This document shows positions 1-8,884 of a stretch of 64,000 bases of DNA, piece by piece (position 1 is the stretch's first letter; each line of letters begins with the position of its first letter). The position numbers and the translations under genes were made by a program. The DNA is from Streptomyces altiplanensis (GTDB lineage: Bacteria > Actinomycetota > Actinomycetes > Streptomycetales > Streptomycetaceae): contig RHMC01000004.1 in NCBI GenBank assembly GCA_003719395.1, forward strand, positions 60,172 to 124,171, given 5' to 3'. The notes below the pieces were generated by a model. That model saw nothing but the letters and a program-made list of their open reading frames with translations. It had not been told where the DNA came from and made no database searches.

Positions 1-182
1 AACTCGGTGACGGTGTTCACCGGCCAGCGGACCCAGCGCGGCCCCCGGTAGCCGATCGCCCAGACCAGGCCGAGCGTGAACGAGATCAGCGAGCCGAACG
101 CCAGGACCTGGAGCGTGACGAGCACGCCGTCCCGGAACGCCGGCATGAAGTCCGCGACCGCGGACCAGTCCCAGGTGTTCAT
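1..182 (-). CDS. ehuD: EhuD-type amino-acid/ectoine ABC transporter permease (partial)
   Basis: Only the first 60 residues are present and the gene runs off the left edge. The start MNTWDWSAVADF is followed by a hydrophobic segment typical of polar amino-acid permeases (HisM/GlnP type). The ATG at 182 overlaps the stop of the upstream permease by four bases (ATGA), so the two are translationally coupled. The order binding protein - permease - permease, with an ATPase expected next, is the ehuBCDA order of ectoine/hydroxyectoine importers. The ATPase lies outside the window. The ectoine assignment rests on the binding protein. Confidence 0.75.
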   Translation of the reverse strand, partial: MNTWDWSAVADFMPAFRDGVLVTLQVLAFGSLISFTLGLVWAIGYRGPRWVRWPVNTVTE

Positions 183-853
183 CGCGCACCTCCGGCGGGG
201 GCGGTGATGCCGATGCCGGCCTTGGCCCTGCGCTCCAGCACGCGCATGCCCCGGGTGAGGACGAAGGCGAGCACGAAGTAGATCACCAGGGTCACCGAGT
301 AGATCTCGGCGCTCTCCTGGGTGGCCAGGCGCACCAGATAGGCGGAGAACGACGTGTCGGCCACACCGAGCAGCGACACCAGCGCCGTGCCCTTGAGCAG
401 CTCGATCAGCAGGTTGTTGAAGGGCGGGATCATCTCGGGCACCGCCTGCGGCAGCATGATCAGCCGCATCCGCTGCCAGGGGGTGAAGCTGAGCGCGATC
501 CCCGCCTCGCGCTGGGCCGGGGCCACCGAGTTCAGCGCGCCGCGCACGACCTCGGCGCCGTACGCCCCGTACGAGAGCCCCAGCGCCAGGACGGCCGACC
601 ACATCGGGACGAGCGCCCAGCCGAAGAGGATCGGCATCACGAAGAACAGCCAGAACATCAGCACCAGCGCGGACGTGCCGCGGAAGACCTCGGTGTAGAA
701 GCCCGCCAGGAAGCGGACGAAGCGCGAGTGGTGGGTGCGGGCCATGCCGATGCCGAACGCCACGACGGCGGCCAGGGCGGCGCTGTACACCGTGAGCTGG
801 AGGGTGATCCAGATGCCAGGAATGACCCAGTTGGTCCACAGTCCGGCTGTCAT
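179..853 (-). CDS. ehuC: EhuC-type amino-acid/ectoine ABC transporter permease
   Basis: This 224-aa inner-membrane permease is full length for the HisM/GlnP family, with five or so hydrophobic helices. The cytoplasmic EAA loop is visible in the middle (REAGIALSFTPWQRMRLIMLP), where the ATPase docks. The start ATG at 853 overlaps the ehuB stop (ATGA) and its own stop overlaps the next permease start in the same way, so binding protein and both permeases form one operon. Together they would import ectoine, hydroxyectoine or a related small cyclic or polar amino acid. Specificity is inferred from the neighbour EhuB, not from this protein. Confidence 0.8.
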   Translation of the reverse strand: MTAGLWTNWVIPGIWITLQLTVYSAALAAVVAFGIGMARTHHSRFVRFLAGFYTEVFRGTSALVLMFWLFFVMPILFGWALVPMWSAVLALGLSYGAYGAEVVRGALNSVAPAQREAGIALSFTPWQRMRLIMLPQAVPEMIPPFNNLLIELLKGTALVSLLGVADTSFSAYLVRLATQESAEIYSVTLVIYFVLAFVLTRGMRVLERRAKAGIGITAPAGGAR

Positions 854-1752
854 GCGCACAGCTCCTCTGCGGTCATCGTGGTCATCTCCGACTCGGTGAA
901 GCCGAACGGCCGCAGGATCCGGAAGAGCTCGCCGCTCTTCTTCATCCTGTGGATCTCCCCGTTGAAGGCGTCGCGGAGCCCGGTGTCGGTCGGCCGGAAG
1001 GCGAAGCCGCCGCCGTCGATCTTCTTCTTGCTGTCCACGACGGGCGCGAAGGGTTTCGTCGCCTCGGCCTTCGTGCTCTTCTTCACCACGTTCCGGCTGG
1101 TGAGGGCGGTGCCCGCGAAGACGTCGACGCGGCCGGACTCGACGGCGTTCAGGCCCGCGACCGGGTCCTGGAGGATGACGATCTCCTTGCGCGGGATGCC
1201 CGCCGCGACCGCGTAGTCGATCTCGGCGTAACCGGTGCCGGTGGCGAGTCTCGCCTCGGCCGCCACCACGTCCTCGTAGGAGCGGAGGTTCTTCGGATTG
1301 CCCTTGCGGACGATGAAGGAGTCGAGCATCTGGTACTCGGGGTCGGCGAAGACGACCTGCGCGCAGCGCTCCTTGTTGATGTACATCCCGGCGGAGACCA
1401 CGTCGAACTGCTGCGAGTTGAGGCCGGGTATCAGTGAGGAGAAGTCGGTCGGCGAGGGCTGCACGTCGGGCACACCGAGCCGCTTGAAGATCACCTTCGC
1501 CAGCTCCACCGCCTCGCCGGTGAACGCGCCCTGCTCGTCGATGTATCCGTACGGGGCCTCGCCCGCGATCCCGAGCCGGACGGTGCCCTGGGACCTGAGC
1601 CGGGCGAGCGTGTCGCCGGACGGAACCTTGCTGCACCCTGCCGCGCCGAGCGCCCCTGCGGCGCCCAGCGCGGCCGTGCCGAACAGGAGCGAACGCCTGC
1701 GTATCGAGCGTCTTGCCGTACTGCCTGAGTCTTTCCCCGGTGGTGAAGCCAT
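850..1752 (-). CDS. ehuB: EhuB-like ectoine/hydroxyectoine ABC transporter substrate-binding lipoprotein
   Basis: A 300-aa extracytoplasmic binding protein. The N terminus has a run of arginines (residues 14-20), a hydrophobic stretch and a lipobox ending at Cys40 (GAAGC), so export as a lipoprotein, possibly by Tat, is expected. The body is a family 3 solute-binding domain. The segment GEAPYGYIDE and the later AGMYINKERC resemble the ligand-binding loops of characterised EhuB proteins from memory. The gene heads the permease operon. The neighbouring amidase and Asp/Glu-racemase-like genes suggest that the imported compound is broken down locally, but a different amide or amino acid remains possible. 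Confidence 0.75.
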   Translation of the reverse strand: MASPPGKDSGSTARRSIRRRSLLFGTAALGAAGALGAAGCSKVPSGDTLARLRSQGTVRLGIAGEAPYGYIDEQGAFTGEAVELAKVIFKRLGVPDVQPSPTDFSSLIPGLNSQQFDVVSAGMYINKERCAQVVFADPEYQMLDSFIVRKGNPKNLRSYEDVVAAEARLATGTGYAEIDYAVAAGIPRKEIVILQDPVAGLNAVESGRVDVFAGTALTSRNVVKKSTKAEATKPFAPVVDSKKKIDGGGFAFRPTDTGLRDAFNGEIHRMKKSGELFRILRPFGFTESEMTTMTAEELCA

Positions 1753-1857
1753 GGGCGCGCGGCTACCCCACTCCAGACAGGGTATGCCGGTCAATTCCGG
1801 CCACCGGCGCCCCTGGTGGGGCGGGGGCGCCCTTGACCCGCCGGGGACGATGGGGAC

Positions 1858-2378
1858 ATGGCCGAACGATTCGTGGACGTATCGCTCGACAAGCGCGGTG
1901 TGCGCTGCACCGCGAAACTCCTGGACGACCGGGCGCCGGTCACCTGCGAGGCGGTGTGGCAGGCGCTTTTGCTGAGCGGGGACGTCTACCACGCGAAGTA
2001 CGCCCGCAACGAGATCTACGCCCTGGTCCCTCCCTTCGCCGCGCAGGAGCCACCGCTGGAGAACCCGACCGTCACCCCCGTCCCCGGCGACCTCTGCTAC
2101 TTCTCCTTCTCCGGCACCCGGTTGGGCACGGCGTCCCACGGCTACGGCCCGCAGCCCGCACTCCGGCCCGGCGACGGCGTCGTCGACCTCGCCCTCTTCT
2201 ACGAACGCAACAACCTGCTGCTCAACGGCGATACGGGCTGGGTCCCCGGCATCGTCTGGGGCACGGTCGTCGAGGGCCTCGACCGGATGGCGGAGGCGTG
2301 CCAGGACCTCTGGCGCGCGGGCGCGGCCGGCGAGACCCTCACCTTCGGGCGGGGCCGGCGCCGGGCCGAGGCCGGTGA
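1858..2378 (+). CDS. DUF3830 family protein (one-base deletion near the 3' end)
   Basis: The first ~163 residues (MAERFVDVSLDKRG to GETLTF) match the DUF3830 family, small cyclophilin-like-fold proteins of unknown function often found beside amidases and amino-acid transporters. The FYERNNLLLNGDTGWVPG block is the characteristic region. As written the frame runs on without a stop far into the amidase. Restoring one G in the G-rich run at about 2347-2356 gives a stop at 2376-2378 and a 173-aa protein of normal family length. The same base also repairs the convergent amidase. It is divergent from ehuB and probably belongs to the same pathway. Confidence 0.7.
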
Positions 2379-3751
2379 TCCCGCTCCCGTACAGCGCGTG
2401 CGCCGCGCGCAGCACCAGGTCGTCCCGGTGGCGCGCGGCCACCAGCTGCACCCCGACCGGCAACCCGTCCGCGCCCGTCCCGCACGGCACGCTCGCGGCG
2501 GGCTGCTGGGTGAGGTTGAAGGGGTACGTGAACGGCGTCCACCCCGTCCAGCGCCGGTGCCCCGACCCCTTCGGCACCTCCACGCCCGCCTCGAAGGCGG
2601 TGAGCGGAAGCGTCGGCGTGACGAGCAGGTCGTACACCGAGTGGAAGCGGCCCATGCGCCGGCCGAGATCCATGCGGACGTCGACGGCCGCCAGGTAGTC
2701 CAGCGCGCTGTACCGCGCGCCCACCGCCGCGATCTCGCGCAGGCCCGGATCCAGCAGCTCCCGCTGCTCCTTGCCGAAGTGCTGCACCAGCCGCGCGGCC
2801 CCGCTGAACCACAGGGTGTGGAAGGCCTCCACCGGATCCGCGAAGTCCGGATCCGCCTCCTCGACGTACGCCCCCATCGCGGCCAGTTTCCCCACCGCCG
2901 TGCGCACCGCCGCCGCCACGTCGGGCCGTACCGCCACCTGCCCGCCGAACGACGCCGAGTACGCCACCCGCAGACCCTTGACCCCGCCGTCCAGGGCGGC
3001 CGTCATGCTCCCGCCGGGCGCCGCCAGCTGCGACCAGTCGCGCCAGTCCGGCCCGCTGACGACGTCCATCAGCAGCGCCGCGTCCGCCGCGTCCCGCGTC
3101 ATCGGACCCACGTGCGCGAGCGTCCCGAAGGGGCTCGACGGATACAGCGGCACCCGCCCGTACGTCGGCTTGAGTCCGAAGATCCCGCAGAAGGACGCCG
3201 GGATGCGCACCGACCCCCCGCCGTCCGTGCCGAGGGACAGCGGCCCCGCGCCGAGCGCCACGGCCGCCGCGCTGCCGCCGCTGGAGCCGCCCGCCGTGCG
3301 CGACGGGTCGTACGGATTGCCGGTCACCCCGCTCAGCGGCGAGTCGGTGACGCCCTTCCACCCGAACTCGGGCGTGGTCGTCCTGCCGAGGAACAGCGCG
3401 CCGTGCTCGCGCAGCCGCGCGACCGACGGCGCGTCCTCCTCCCGGCCGCCCCGCGCCCGCGTCGTCCTGGAGCCCCGCAGCGTCGGGCCGTCCGCGCATC
3501 AGCAGCAGGTCCTTCACCGACACCGGTACGCCGTCGACCAGACCGTGCGGCTCCTTCCTCCTCCACCGCGCGGCGGACGCCTCCGCCCGTGCGAGCGCCT
3601 CGCCCGCGTCGACCCGGACGAAGGCGTTGACGAGCGGCTGTACGGCTTCGATCCGGGCCAGGGCGGCGCGGGCCGCGTCGACGGGGGAGAACTCGCCCTT
3701 CTCGTAACCGGCCAGGAGTTGCAGGGCGGTCAGCGCGCTCAGGTCAGTCAT
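2339..3751 (-). CDS. Amidase signature family hydrolase (two frameshifts)
   Basis: Reads as a 470-aa amidase (GatA/AmiE superfamily) once two indels are corrected. The catalytic Lys lies in VPVSVKDLL near residue 85, and the Ser-rich loop is GGSSGGSAAA. An extra base near 3485 (CCC for CC on the minus strand) splits the N terminus from the body. One missing base near 2350 removes the natural stop at 2339, and with it the length becomes divisible by three. The start at 3751 overlaps the stop of an upstream gene remnant. It is convergent with DUF3830 with a ~40-bp tail overlap. Likely role: hydrolysis of an amide taken up by the adjacent transporter. Confidence 0.75.
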   Translation of the reverse strand: MTDLSALTALQLLAGYEKGEFSPVDAARAALARIEAVQPLVNAFVRVDAGEALARAEASAARWRRKEPHGLVDGVPVSVKDLLLMRGRPDAAGLQDDAGAGRPGGGRAVGRAAARARRAVPRQDDHARVRVEGRHRLAAERGDRQSVRPVAHGGRLQRRQRGGRGARRGAAVPRHGRRGVGAHPGVLLRDLRTQADVRAGAAVSVEPLRDARARGSDDAGRGGRGAADGRRQRAGLARLVAAGGARREHDGRPGRRGQGSAGGVLGVVRRAGGGTARRGGGGAHGGGETGRDGGVRRGGGSGLRGSGGGLPHPVVQRGRAAGAALRQGAAGAAGSGPARDRGGGRAVQRAGLPGGRRRPHGSRPAHGPLPLGVRPARHADASAHRLRGGRGGAEGVGAPALDGVDAVHVPLQPHPAARRERAVRDGRGRVAGRGAAGGRAPPGRPGAARGARAVRERDHRPRPGAGPARR

Positions 3752-3866
3752 GCGTGGGGACATACCCACGTTCCTTGTCCACCACGTTCGGCAGGGGCCT
3801 TCCGGCCGACCAGAGTTCGTACAACTCCACGAACTGCCTGCCCAGTTCGTCGCGCCAGCCGACCGT
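3744..3866 (-). pseudogene. C-terminal remnant of a D-2-hydroxyacid dehydrogenase
   Basis: Minus-strand codons give GWRDELGRQFVELYELW followed by a tail containing GRPLPNVVDKERGY, ending at a stop at 3744-3746. That tail is the usual C terminus of D-isomer-specific 2-hydroxyacid dehydrogenases. Only about 40 residues remain and the coding signal stops abruptly at ~3860-3866, where a plus-strand racemase begins mid-protein. The stop overlaps the amidase start, so the gene was once upstream of the amidase in the same operon. Family assignment rests on one short conserved tail. Confidence 0.6.
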
Positions 3867-4534
3867 TCGTCCCCGTCGAGGTCAGCCTCGACCTGGCCCG
3901 CCTCGTCAGCGAGCACGAGACGCTGCGCGAGGCGGTGCGGGCCCTGACCGCGGTGGCGCCCGAAGTCGTCGCGTACCCCTGTACGTCGGGGAGCTTCGTC
4001 GGCGGAATCACCGGCGAACGCGCCATGTGCGCGGCGATGACCCGGGCCGGGGAGCTGCCCTCGGTCACCACGTCGGGCGCGCTGCTCGACGCGCTCGGTG
4101 AGCTGGGGGCGCGGCGGGTCGCGCTGGTCACCCCGTACACCGAATCGGTGACGAGTTCCCTGGGGGAATATCTCGTCGAAGCCGGGATAGCGGTCACGGG
4201 ACGCGCTTTCCTCGGACTGACCCGGCACATCTGGAAAGTCCCCTACCGGGATGTGGTGGACATGGCCAGACAAGCGGTGGTGGGGGCGGCCGACTGCCTC
4301 TTCATCAGCTGCACCAACCTGCCGACGTACGACGTGATCCCGCAGCTGGAGGCCGAGCTGCGGATGCCGGTGCTCTCCGCCAACCAGGTCACGATGTGGT
4401 CCGCGCTGCGGCGGATCGGGGCGCGCGCCGTCGGCCCGTACCAGCAGCTGCTCATCGACGGGGCGGCACAGGCGCCCGCGCCCGCGCCGGCCCCCGAGCA
4501 GCCCCGGCAACAGCGACAAGAGGGATGGTCATGA
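3863..4534 (+). pseudogene. 5'-truncated Asp/Glu racemase / maleate isomerase-like gene
   Basis: Starts mid-protein at RPFVPVEVSLDLARL and lacks roughly 33 N-terminal residues compared with its downstream paralogue, including any start codon or ribosome binding site. Both catalytic cysteines of the Asp/Glu/hydantoin racemase superfamily are present (YPCTSGSF and ISCTNLPTYD), so the enzyme would have been active before truncation. The stop overlaps the next gene (ATGA). The truncation coincides with the dehydrogenase remnant, which points to a single deletion between two divergent genes. EutA-type ectoine-utilisation or maleate isomerase proteins are the nearest relatives by motif. Confidence 0.65.
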
Positions 4535-5265
4535 CAGCGGTCGGTTTTCTCTACCCCGGACACTCCGCGGAGGACGACTACCCGCGGATGGAAATGCTCC
4601 TCGACAGCGATGTGCGGCTGGCCGTCGTGCACACCGACATCGGTGAGGACGCGCACCGCGTCGACGCCCTCCTGGAGATGGGTTCGCCCGCGCGCCTCGC
4701 GGCCGGGGTCGAGGAGCTGCGGCTCGCGGGCGCGGAGGCGGTGGTGTGGGCGTGCACGAGCGGCAGCTTCGTCTTCGGCCCCGACGGCGCGCGGGACCAG
4801 GTCGGCCTGCTGGCGCAGGCGGCCGGTCTGCCCGCCTCCAGCACGTCGTTCGCCTTCACCCACGCGGTACGGGACCTGGGCGCCGCCCGGGTCGCGGTCG
4901 CGGCGACGTACCCGGACGACGTGACGGCGCACTTCACCGGCTTCCTCGAAGCGGCGGGCACCGAGGTCGTCGCGGCGCGCGGCAGCGGCATCGTCACCGC
5001 TGCCGAGGTCGGCACGTGGGGCCGGGACGAGGTGCTGGCGCTGGCCCGCGCGGGCGACCGTCCGGACGCGGAGGCGGTGCTGCTGCCGGACACGGCGCTG
5101 CACACGGCGGCGTACCTGACGGAGCTGGAGGAGGCGCTGGGCAAGCCGGTCCTCACCGCGAACCAGGTCACGGTGTGGGAGGGGCTGCGGCTGGCGGGGC
5201 GGCGGGTGCGGGCGAAGGGGCTCGGAGCGCTCTTCGCCCGCGAGGACCAAAGCGCGCCTCTTTGA
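4531..5265 (+). CDS. Asp/Glu racemase / maleate cis-trans isomerase family protein (EutA-like)
   Basis: 244 aa, start chosen at 4531 because a GAGGGA ribosome site lies six bases upstream and the ATG overlaps the previous stop. It has the first superfamily cysteine in WACTSGSF. At the second site, where the upstream paralogue has SCTNL, it reads LPDTALHT, so the second catalytic Cys is missing. One-cysteine members of this superfamily include decarboxylases such as arylmalonate decarboxylase, although those keep the other cysteine. The reaction is therefore uncertain: an isomerase partner, decarboxylase or regulatory paralogue are all possible. Operon context points to catabolism of the ehu substrate. 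Confidence 0.65.
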   Translation: MTAVGFLYPGHSAEDDYPRMEMLLDSDVRLAVVHTDIGEDAHRVDALLEMGSPARLAAGVEELRLAGAEAVVWACTSGSFVFGPDGARDQVGLLAQAAGLPASSTSFAFTHAVRDLGAARVAVAATYPDDVTAHFTGFLEAAGTEVVAARGSGIVTAAEVGTWGRDEVLALARAGDRPDAEAVLLPDTALHTAAYLTELEEALGKPVLTANQVTVWEGLRLAGRRVRAKGLGALFAREDQSAPL

Positions 5266-5347
5266 TCCGCACGGCCCGGTGGGGTGACCGCCGTGGCGCG
5301 CGCCGGCCGCCTCCCGCTCTGCGGCTGCGCTCGTGCACAGTGGGGGC

Positions 5348-5773
5348 ATGGACACAGACGACAAGGACCTTCTCGCCCGGGCGCGCGTGGCGACCAGGCT
5401 TCCCGCTCAGGACCTGGACCGGGCGCGGCGTTTCTACGCCGAGCGGCTCGGCCTGCGGCCCGTCGACGAACGGCCCGGCGGGCTGCTGTACCGGTGCGAA
5501 GGCGCGGAGTTCGTGCTGTTCCGGTCGACGGGATCATCGCCCGGCACCTTCACGCAGATGGCCTTCGAGGTCGACGACGTCGAGACCGTCGTCTCGGAGC
5601 TCAAGCGGCGCGGCGTGGTGTTCGAGGAGGTCGACGTGGACGGGTTCCGGACCAGGGACGGGATCGCCGAGGTCGAAGGGAACTACCCGAGCAAGGGCGC
5701 CCGGGGGGAGCGCGGCGCCTGGTTCCGTGACAGCGAGGGGAACATGCTCGGCATCGGCGAGCCGGTCGTCTGA
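5348..5773 (+). CDS. VOC (glyoxalase/bleomycin-resistance) family protein
   Basis: 141 aa, one complete vicinal-oxygen-chelate domain with the paired beta-alpha-beta modules: RLPAQDLDRARRFYAERLGL in the first half and FRDSEGNMLGIGE at the end. FRDSEGN supplies the usual C-terminal metal-side Glu. The start at 5348 gives the usual length; an in-frame ATG lies 15 bases upstream. It follows the racemase-like gene by 80 bp on the same strand but its function is not predictable. Proteins of this size are dioxygenases, lactoylglutathione-lyase relatives or antibiotic-binding proteins. Confidence 0.75.
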   Translation: MDTDDKDLLARARVATRLPAQDLDRARRFYAERLGLRPVDERPGGLLYRCEGAEFVLFRSTGSSPGTFTQMAFEVDDVETVVSELKRRGVVFEEVDVDGFRTRDGIAEVEGNYPSKGARGERGAWFRDSEGNMLGIGEPVV

Positions 5774-5912
5774 GCGACCGCCACGCTCCGGCCGGCGGAA
5801 CGACCGGGCTCGCGGCCGGGGTGCGCTCCGCGGACCCCGGCCCGGGGAATAAGCGGAGACCCCCTCCTGTTGTCGCCTCCGTCGTACGTACCGCACTCAG
5901 GAGGACACACCG

Positions 5913-6976
5913 GTGGACGCGATTCGAGGCACGGCGAGCGCAGGCGCGCCGGTACCCCTTTCCGTACTCGACCTGGCGACGGTGGGCAGCGGAACCACCG
6001 CCACCGAGGCCCTGCGCACCAGCGTCGCCATCGCGCGCCAGGCCGAGAAGCGCGGCTTCCACCGCTACTGGGTCGCCGAGCACCACTCCATGCCCGGCGT
6101 CGCCAGCTCCTCCCCGGCCGTGATCCTCGCCCACATCGCCGCCCACACCGACCGCATCCGCCTCGGCTCCGGCGGCGTCATGCTGCCCAACCACGCGCCG
6201 CTGTCGTCATCGCCGAACAGTTCGGCACGCTCGAAGCCTTCGCCCCCGGCCGCGTCGACCTGGGCCTGGGCCGCGCCCCCGGCACCGACGGCGCCACCGC
6301 GGCCGCGCTCCGCCGCAGCGACCGCCTCCACGAAGGCGCCGACGACTTCCCGCAGCAGCTCGCCGAGCTGACCCGGTTCCTCGACGACGACTTCCCCGAC
6401 GGCCACCCGTACGCCCGCATCCACGCGGTCCCGGGGCCGGTCCAGGGACCGTCGGCCCGCCCGCCGATCTGGCTGCTCGGCTCCTCCGGCTTCAGCGCCC
6501 GCCTCGCGGCCACGCTCGGCCTGCCCTTCGCCTTCGCCCACCACTTCTCGGCGCAGAACACCATCCCGGCGCTCGACCTCTACCGCGAGTCGTTCCGTCC
6601 CTCGGCCGTCCTCGACGCCCCGTACGCCCTGATCGGCGTGTCGGCCCTCGCGGCGGACGACGAGAAGGAGGCCCGCCGCCAGGTCCTCACCGGCGCCCTG
6701 TCGATGGTCCGCCTGCGCACCGGCCGTCCGGGTCTGATCCCGACGCCGGAGGAGGCCGCGGCGTACCCCTTCAGCTCCATGGAGCGCGAGTTCGTCGACA
6801 GCTGGCTCGGCAACGTCGTCCACGGCACCCCGGACGAGGTCCGCACCGGCCTCGACGACCTGGCCAAGCGCACCGGCGCCGACGAGCTGATGATCACGGC
6901 CAACGCCCACGGCGGCGACGCCCGCCTGCGCTCGTACGAACTCATCGCGGACGCGTACGGCCTGCCCCGCGCGTGA
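5913..6976 (+). CDS. LLM-class flavin-dependent oxidoreductase, luciferase-like (one-base deletion)
   Basis: 354 aa after correction, a bacterial-luciferase-like FMN/F420 monooxygenase of the MsnO8 type. N-terminal [11 protein letters not shown] and the central [14 protein letters not shown] are family hallmarks. A GTG start at 5913 follows a perfect AGGAGG by eight bases. The frame breaks at ~6203, where CCGCTGTCGTC lacks one base relative to the expected [10 protein letters not shown]; with it the frame continues to the stop at 6976. The neighbouring genes give no substrate clue. Cytoplasmic. Confidence 0.8.
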
Positions 6977-6994
6977 CCTCCCCGGCGGTCGCCG

Positions 6995-8884
6995 TCAGAC
7001 CCGCTGCGGGCTGACGGCGATCATCGCGGCGATCCGCTCGGGGTGCACCGCCCGCGAGTACAGCCACCCCTGCCCCGTGTCGCAGCCGATCCTGCGCAGC
7101 CGCGCGGCCTGCCCGGTCGTCTCCACGCACTCGGCCGTGACGGTGAGCCCCAGCCGGTGCGCGAGCTGCACCATGGCCTCGACGATCGTTTCGTCGGCCG
7201 GGTTCGCGTGCGCCTCGTCCTGGAAGCCGCGGACGAAGGACCCGTCCAGCTTGAGCACCGAGACCGGCAGCCGGCTCAGATACGCGAGGTTCGAGTAGCC
7301 GGTCCCGAAGTCGTCGATCGCGATGTGCACTCCCATGTCGCTCAGCGCCTGCAACGCCTGGAGCGGCCGTCCCGCCGAGCCCATCACCGCGGACTCGGTC
7401 AGCTCCAGCTGCAGCAGGTCCGGCGCGAGGCCCGTCTCGGCGAGGATCCCGGCGACATCGGCCACCAGGTCGGAGTCCCACACCTGGCGGACGGCGACGT
7501 TGACGCTGACGAAGATCGGCGGGGTGCCGGGGTGCTCGATCTGCCACTGCCTGGCCTGCCGGCAAGCCGTCCGCAGCACCCAGCGGCCGAGCTGGACGAT
7601 CGAGCCGTCCTCCTCCGCGATGGAGATGAACCGATTCGGAGCCAGCGTGCCGAACTGCGGATGCTCCCAGCGGACCAGCGCCTCCACCCCCCGTACGCCG
7701 CCGCCCTCCAGGTCCACCAGCGGCTGGTACTCCAGCGTGAACTCGCCGCGCTCGACGGCCGGACGCAGCGTGCTGGACAGGGCCTGGCGGGTCATCCGGT
7801 GGGCGTTGCGCTCGGGGTCGAAGAGCGTCCAGCGGGCCTTGCCGTCCGCCTTCGCCCAGTACAGCGTCGTGTCCGCGGCCTGCATCAGAGCGGTCGCCGT
7901 GGTCCCTGCCGCGGCCCGCTCCACGACCCCGATGGACGCGGACACCGCCAGCCGCTGCCCGGCCAGGTCGAAGGGGAGCTGAAGGGCGGTCAGCACGGCC
8001 TGGGCCAGGTCGGCGAGCTGCTCCGTGCCGGTGGAGTCCTCGACGAGCAGCGCGAACTCGTCACCGCCGAGCCGCGCGACCAGATGGCCGCCGGTCCGGG
8101 CGTAGCCGTACTGCTCGGCGCACCGGGTCAGCCGCGAGGCCACGGCGGTCAGCAGCCGGTCGCCGATGCGGTGGCCGAGGGTGTCGTTGACGGCCTTGAA
8201 CCCGTCGAGGTCGAGGTAGCAGACGCCGATCCGGCCCGTGCTCCCGTCGTCGTACGCCGCATTCTCCAGCGCGGCCGTGAGCCGCTCGAAGAACAGCGTG
8301 CGGTTGGGGAGCCGGGTCACCGGGTCGTGCATCTGGAGGTGGCGCAGCCTGGCCTGGAGCTCACGCCGGTCGCTGACGTCCACGACCGAGAGCAACGCCG
8401 TGCCGCTGCCCGGTACGGGCGTCATGGTGACCTCGGCCCACAGGGACCGCCCGTCGGGGTGCTTGAGCCGGCGGGTGCAGCGGAAGCGGGCGCGCCGGCC
8501 GGCGAGGACCTCGCGGTAGGCGTGCAGGTGGCGGGCGTCGGCGGCGAGGTCCAGGAGGTCCGCCGCGGCCTGCTCGCGCAGCCGGCGGCCGTCCGTGCCG
8601 AGGAGCCCGGCGAGGGAGGGGTTGGCGGCGACGACGAGTCCCTCGCGGTCCACGACGGCCATGGCCAGGTGCGCGGCGTGGAAGGCCGCCCGGTAGTCGC
8701 GCAGCTCGGACGCGGAACGACCGGATTCATTACACTGTGTGACTGTCGGCCGAATGGTGTGGGGGGCCGAACCGGGTCCTTCGAAGGTTCCGCTCACCGT
8801 TCGCTCCCGCAGGGCATTGATCGCTTCCAGGTGTCGTCGGGGTCGGCGGCGGGGTGGAGAACCACCGCCCGGGGCGGATTCCAT
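6995..8884 (-). CDS. cdgA: PAS-GGDEF-EAL cyclic-di-GMP enzyme (CdgA-like)
   Basis: 629 aa from the ATG at 8884; in-frame ATGs at 8905 and 8987 are alternatives, none with a convincing ribosome site. PAS occupies about residues 60-180, GGDEF about 185-355 (motif at 273-277 intact) and EAL about 370-620 (EAL at 401-403). The phosphodiesterase residues LELTES, DDFGTGYS and KLD are all present. The inhibitory I-site RxxD position reads TGGH, so product inhibition may be lost. No membrane segment is seen, so it should be cytosolic. Domain order and position match S. coelicolor CdgA (SCO2817 from memory), and a BldD-type operator lies ~135 bp upstream. It should make or degrade c-di-GMP, the co-repressor of BldD. 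Confidence 0.8.
   Translation of the reverse strand: MESAPGGGSPPRRRPRRHLEAINALRERTVSGTFEGPGSAPHTIRPTVTQCNESGRSASELRDYRAAFHAAHLAMAVVDREGLVVAANPSLAGLLGTDGRRLREQAAADLLDLAADARHLHAYREVLAGRRARFRCTRRLKHPDGRSLWAEVTMTPVPGSGTALLSVVDVSDRRELQARLRHLQMHDPVTRLPNRTLFFERLTAALENAAYDDGSTGRIGVCYLDLDGFKAVNDTLGHRIGDRLLTAVASRLTRCAEQYGYARTGGHLVARLGGDEFALLVEDSTGTEQLADLAQAVLTALQLPFDLAGQRLAVSASIGVVERAAAGTTATALMQAADTTLYWAKADGKARWTLFDPERNAHRMTRQALSSTLRPAVERGEFTLEYQPLVDLEGGGVRGVEALVRWEHPQFGTLAPNRFISIAEEDGSIVQLGRWVLRTACRQARQWQIEHPGTPPIFVSVNVAVRQVWDSDLVADVAGILAETGLAPDLLQLELTESAVMGSAGRPLQALQALSDMGVHIAIDDFGTGYSNLAYLSRLPVSVLKLDGSFVRGFQDEAHANPADETIVEAMVQLAHRLGLTVTAECVETTGQAARLRRIGCDTGQGWLYSRAVHPERIAAMIAVSPQRV

Noticed and set aside
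850..3327. 825-aa minus-strand frame joining amidase and EhuB
   Set aside because: The middle part is antisense of DUF3830. The two proteins are separate genes and the amidase stop was lost through the same indel.
1858..3630. 590-aa plus-strand open frame continuing from DUF3830 through the amidase
   Set aside because: Only the first ~163 codons are protein-like; the rest is the antisense of the amidase, opened by one missing base near 2350.
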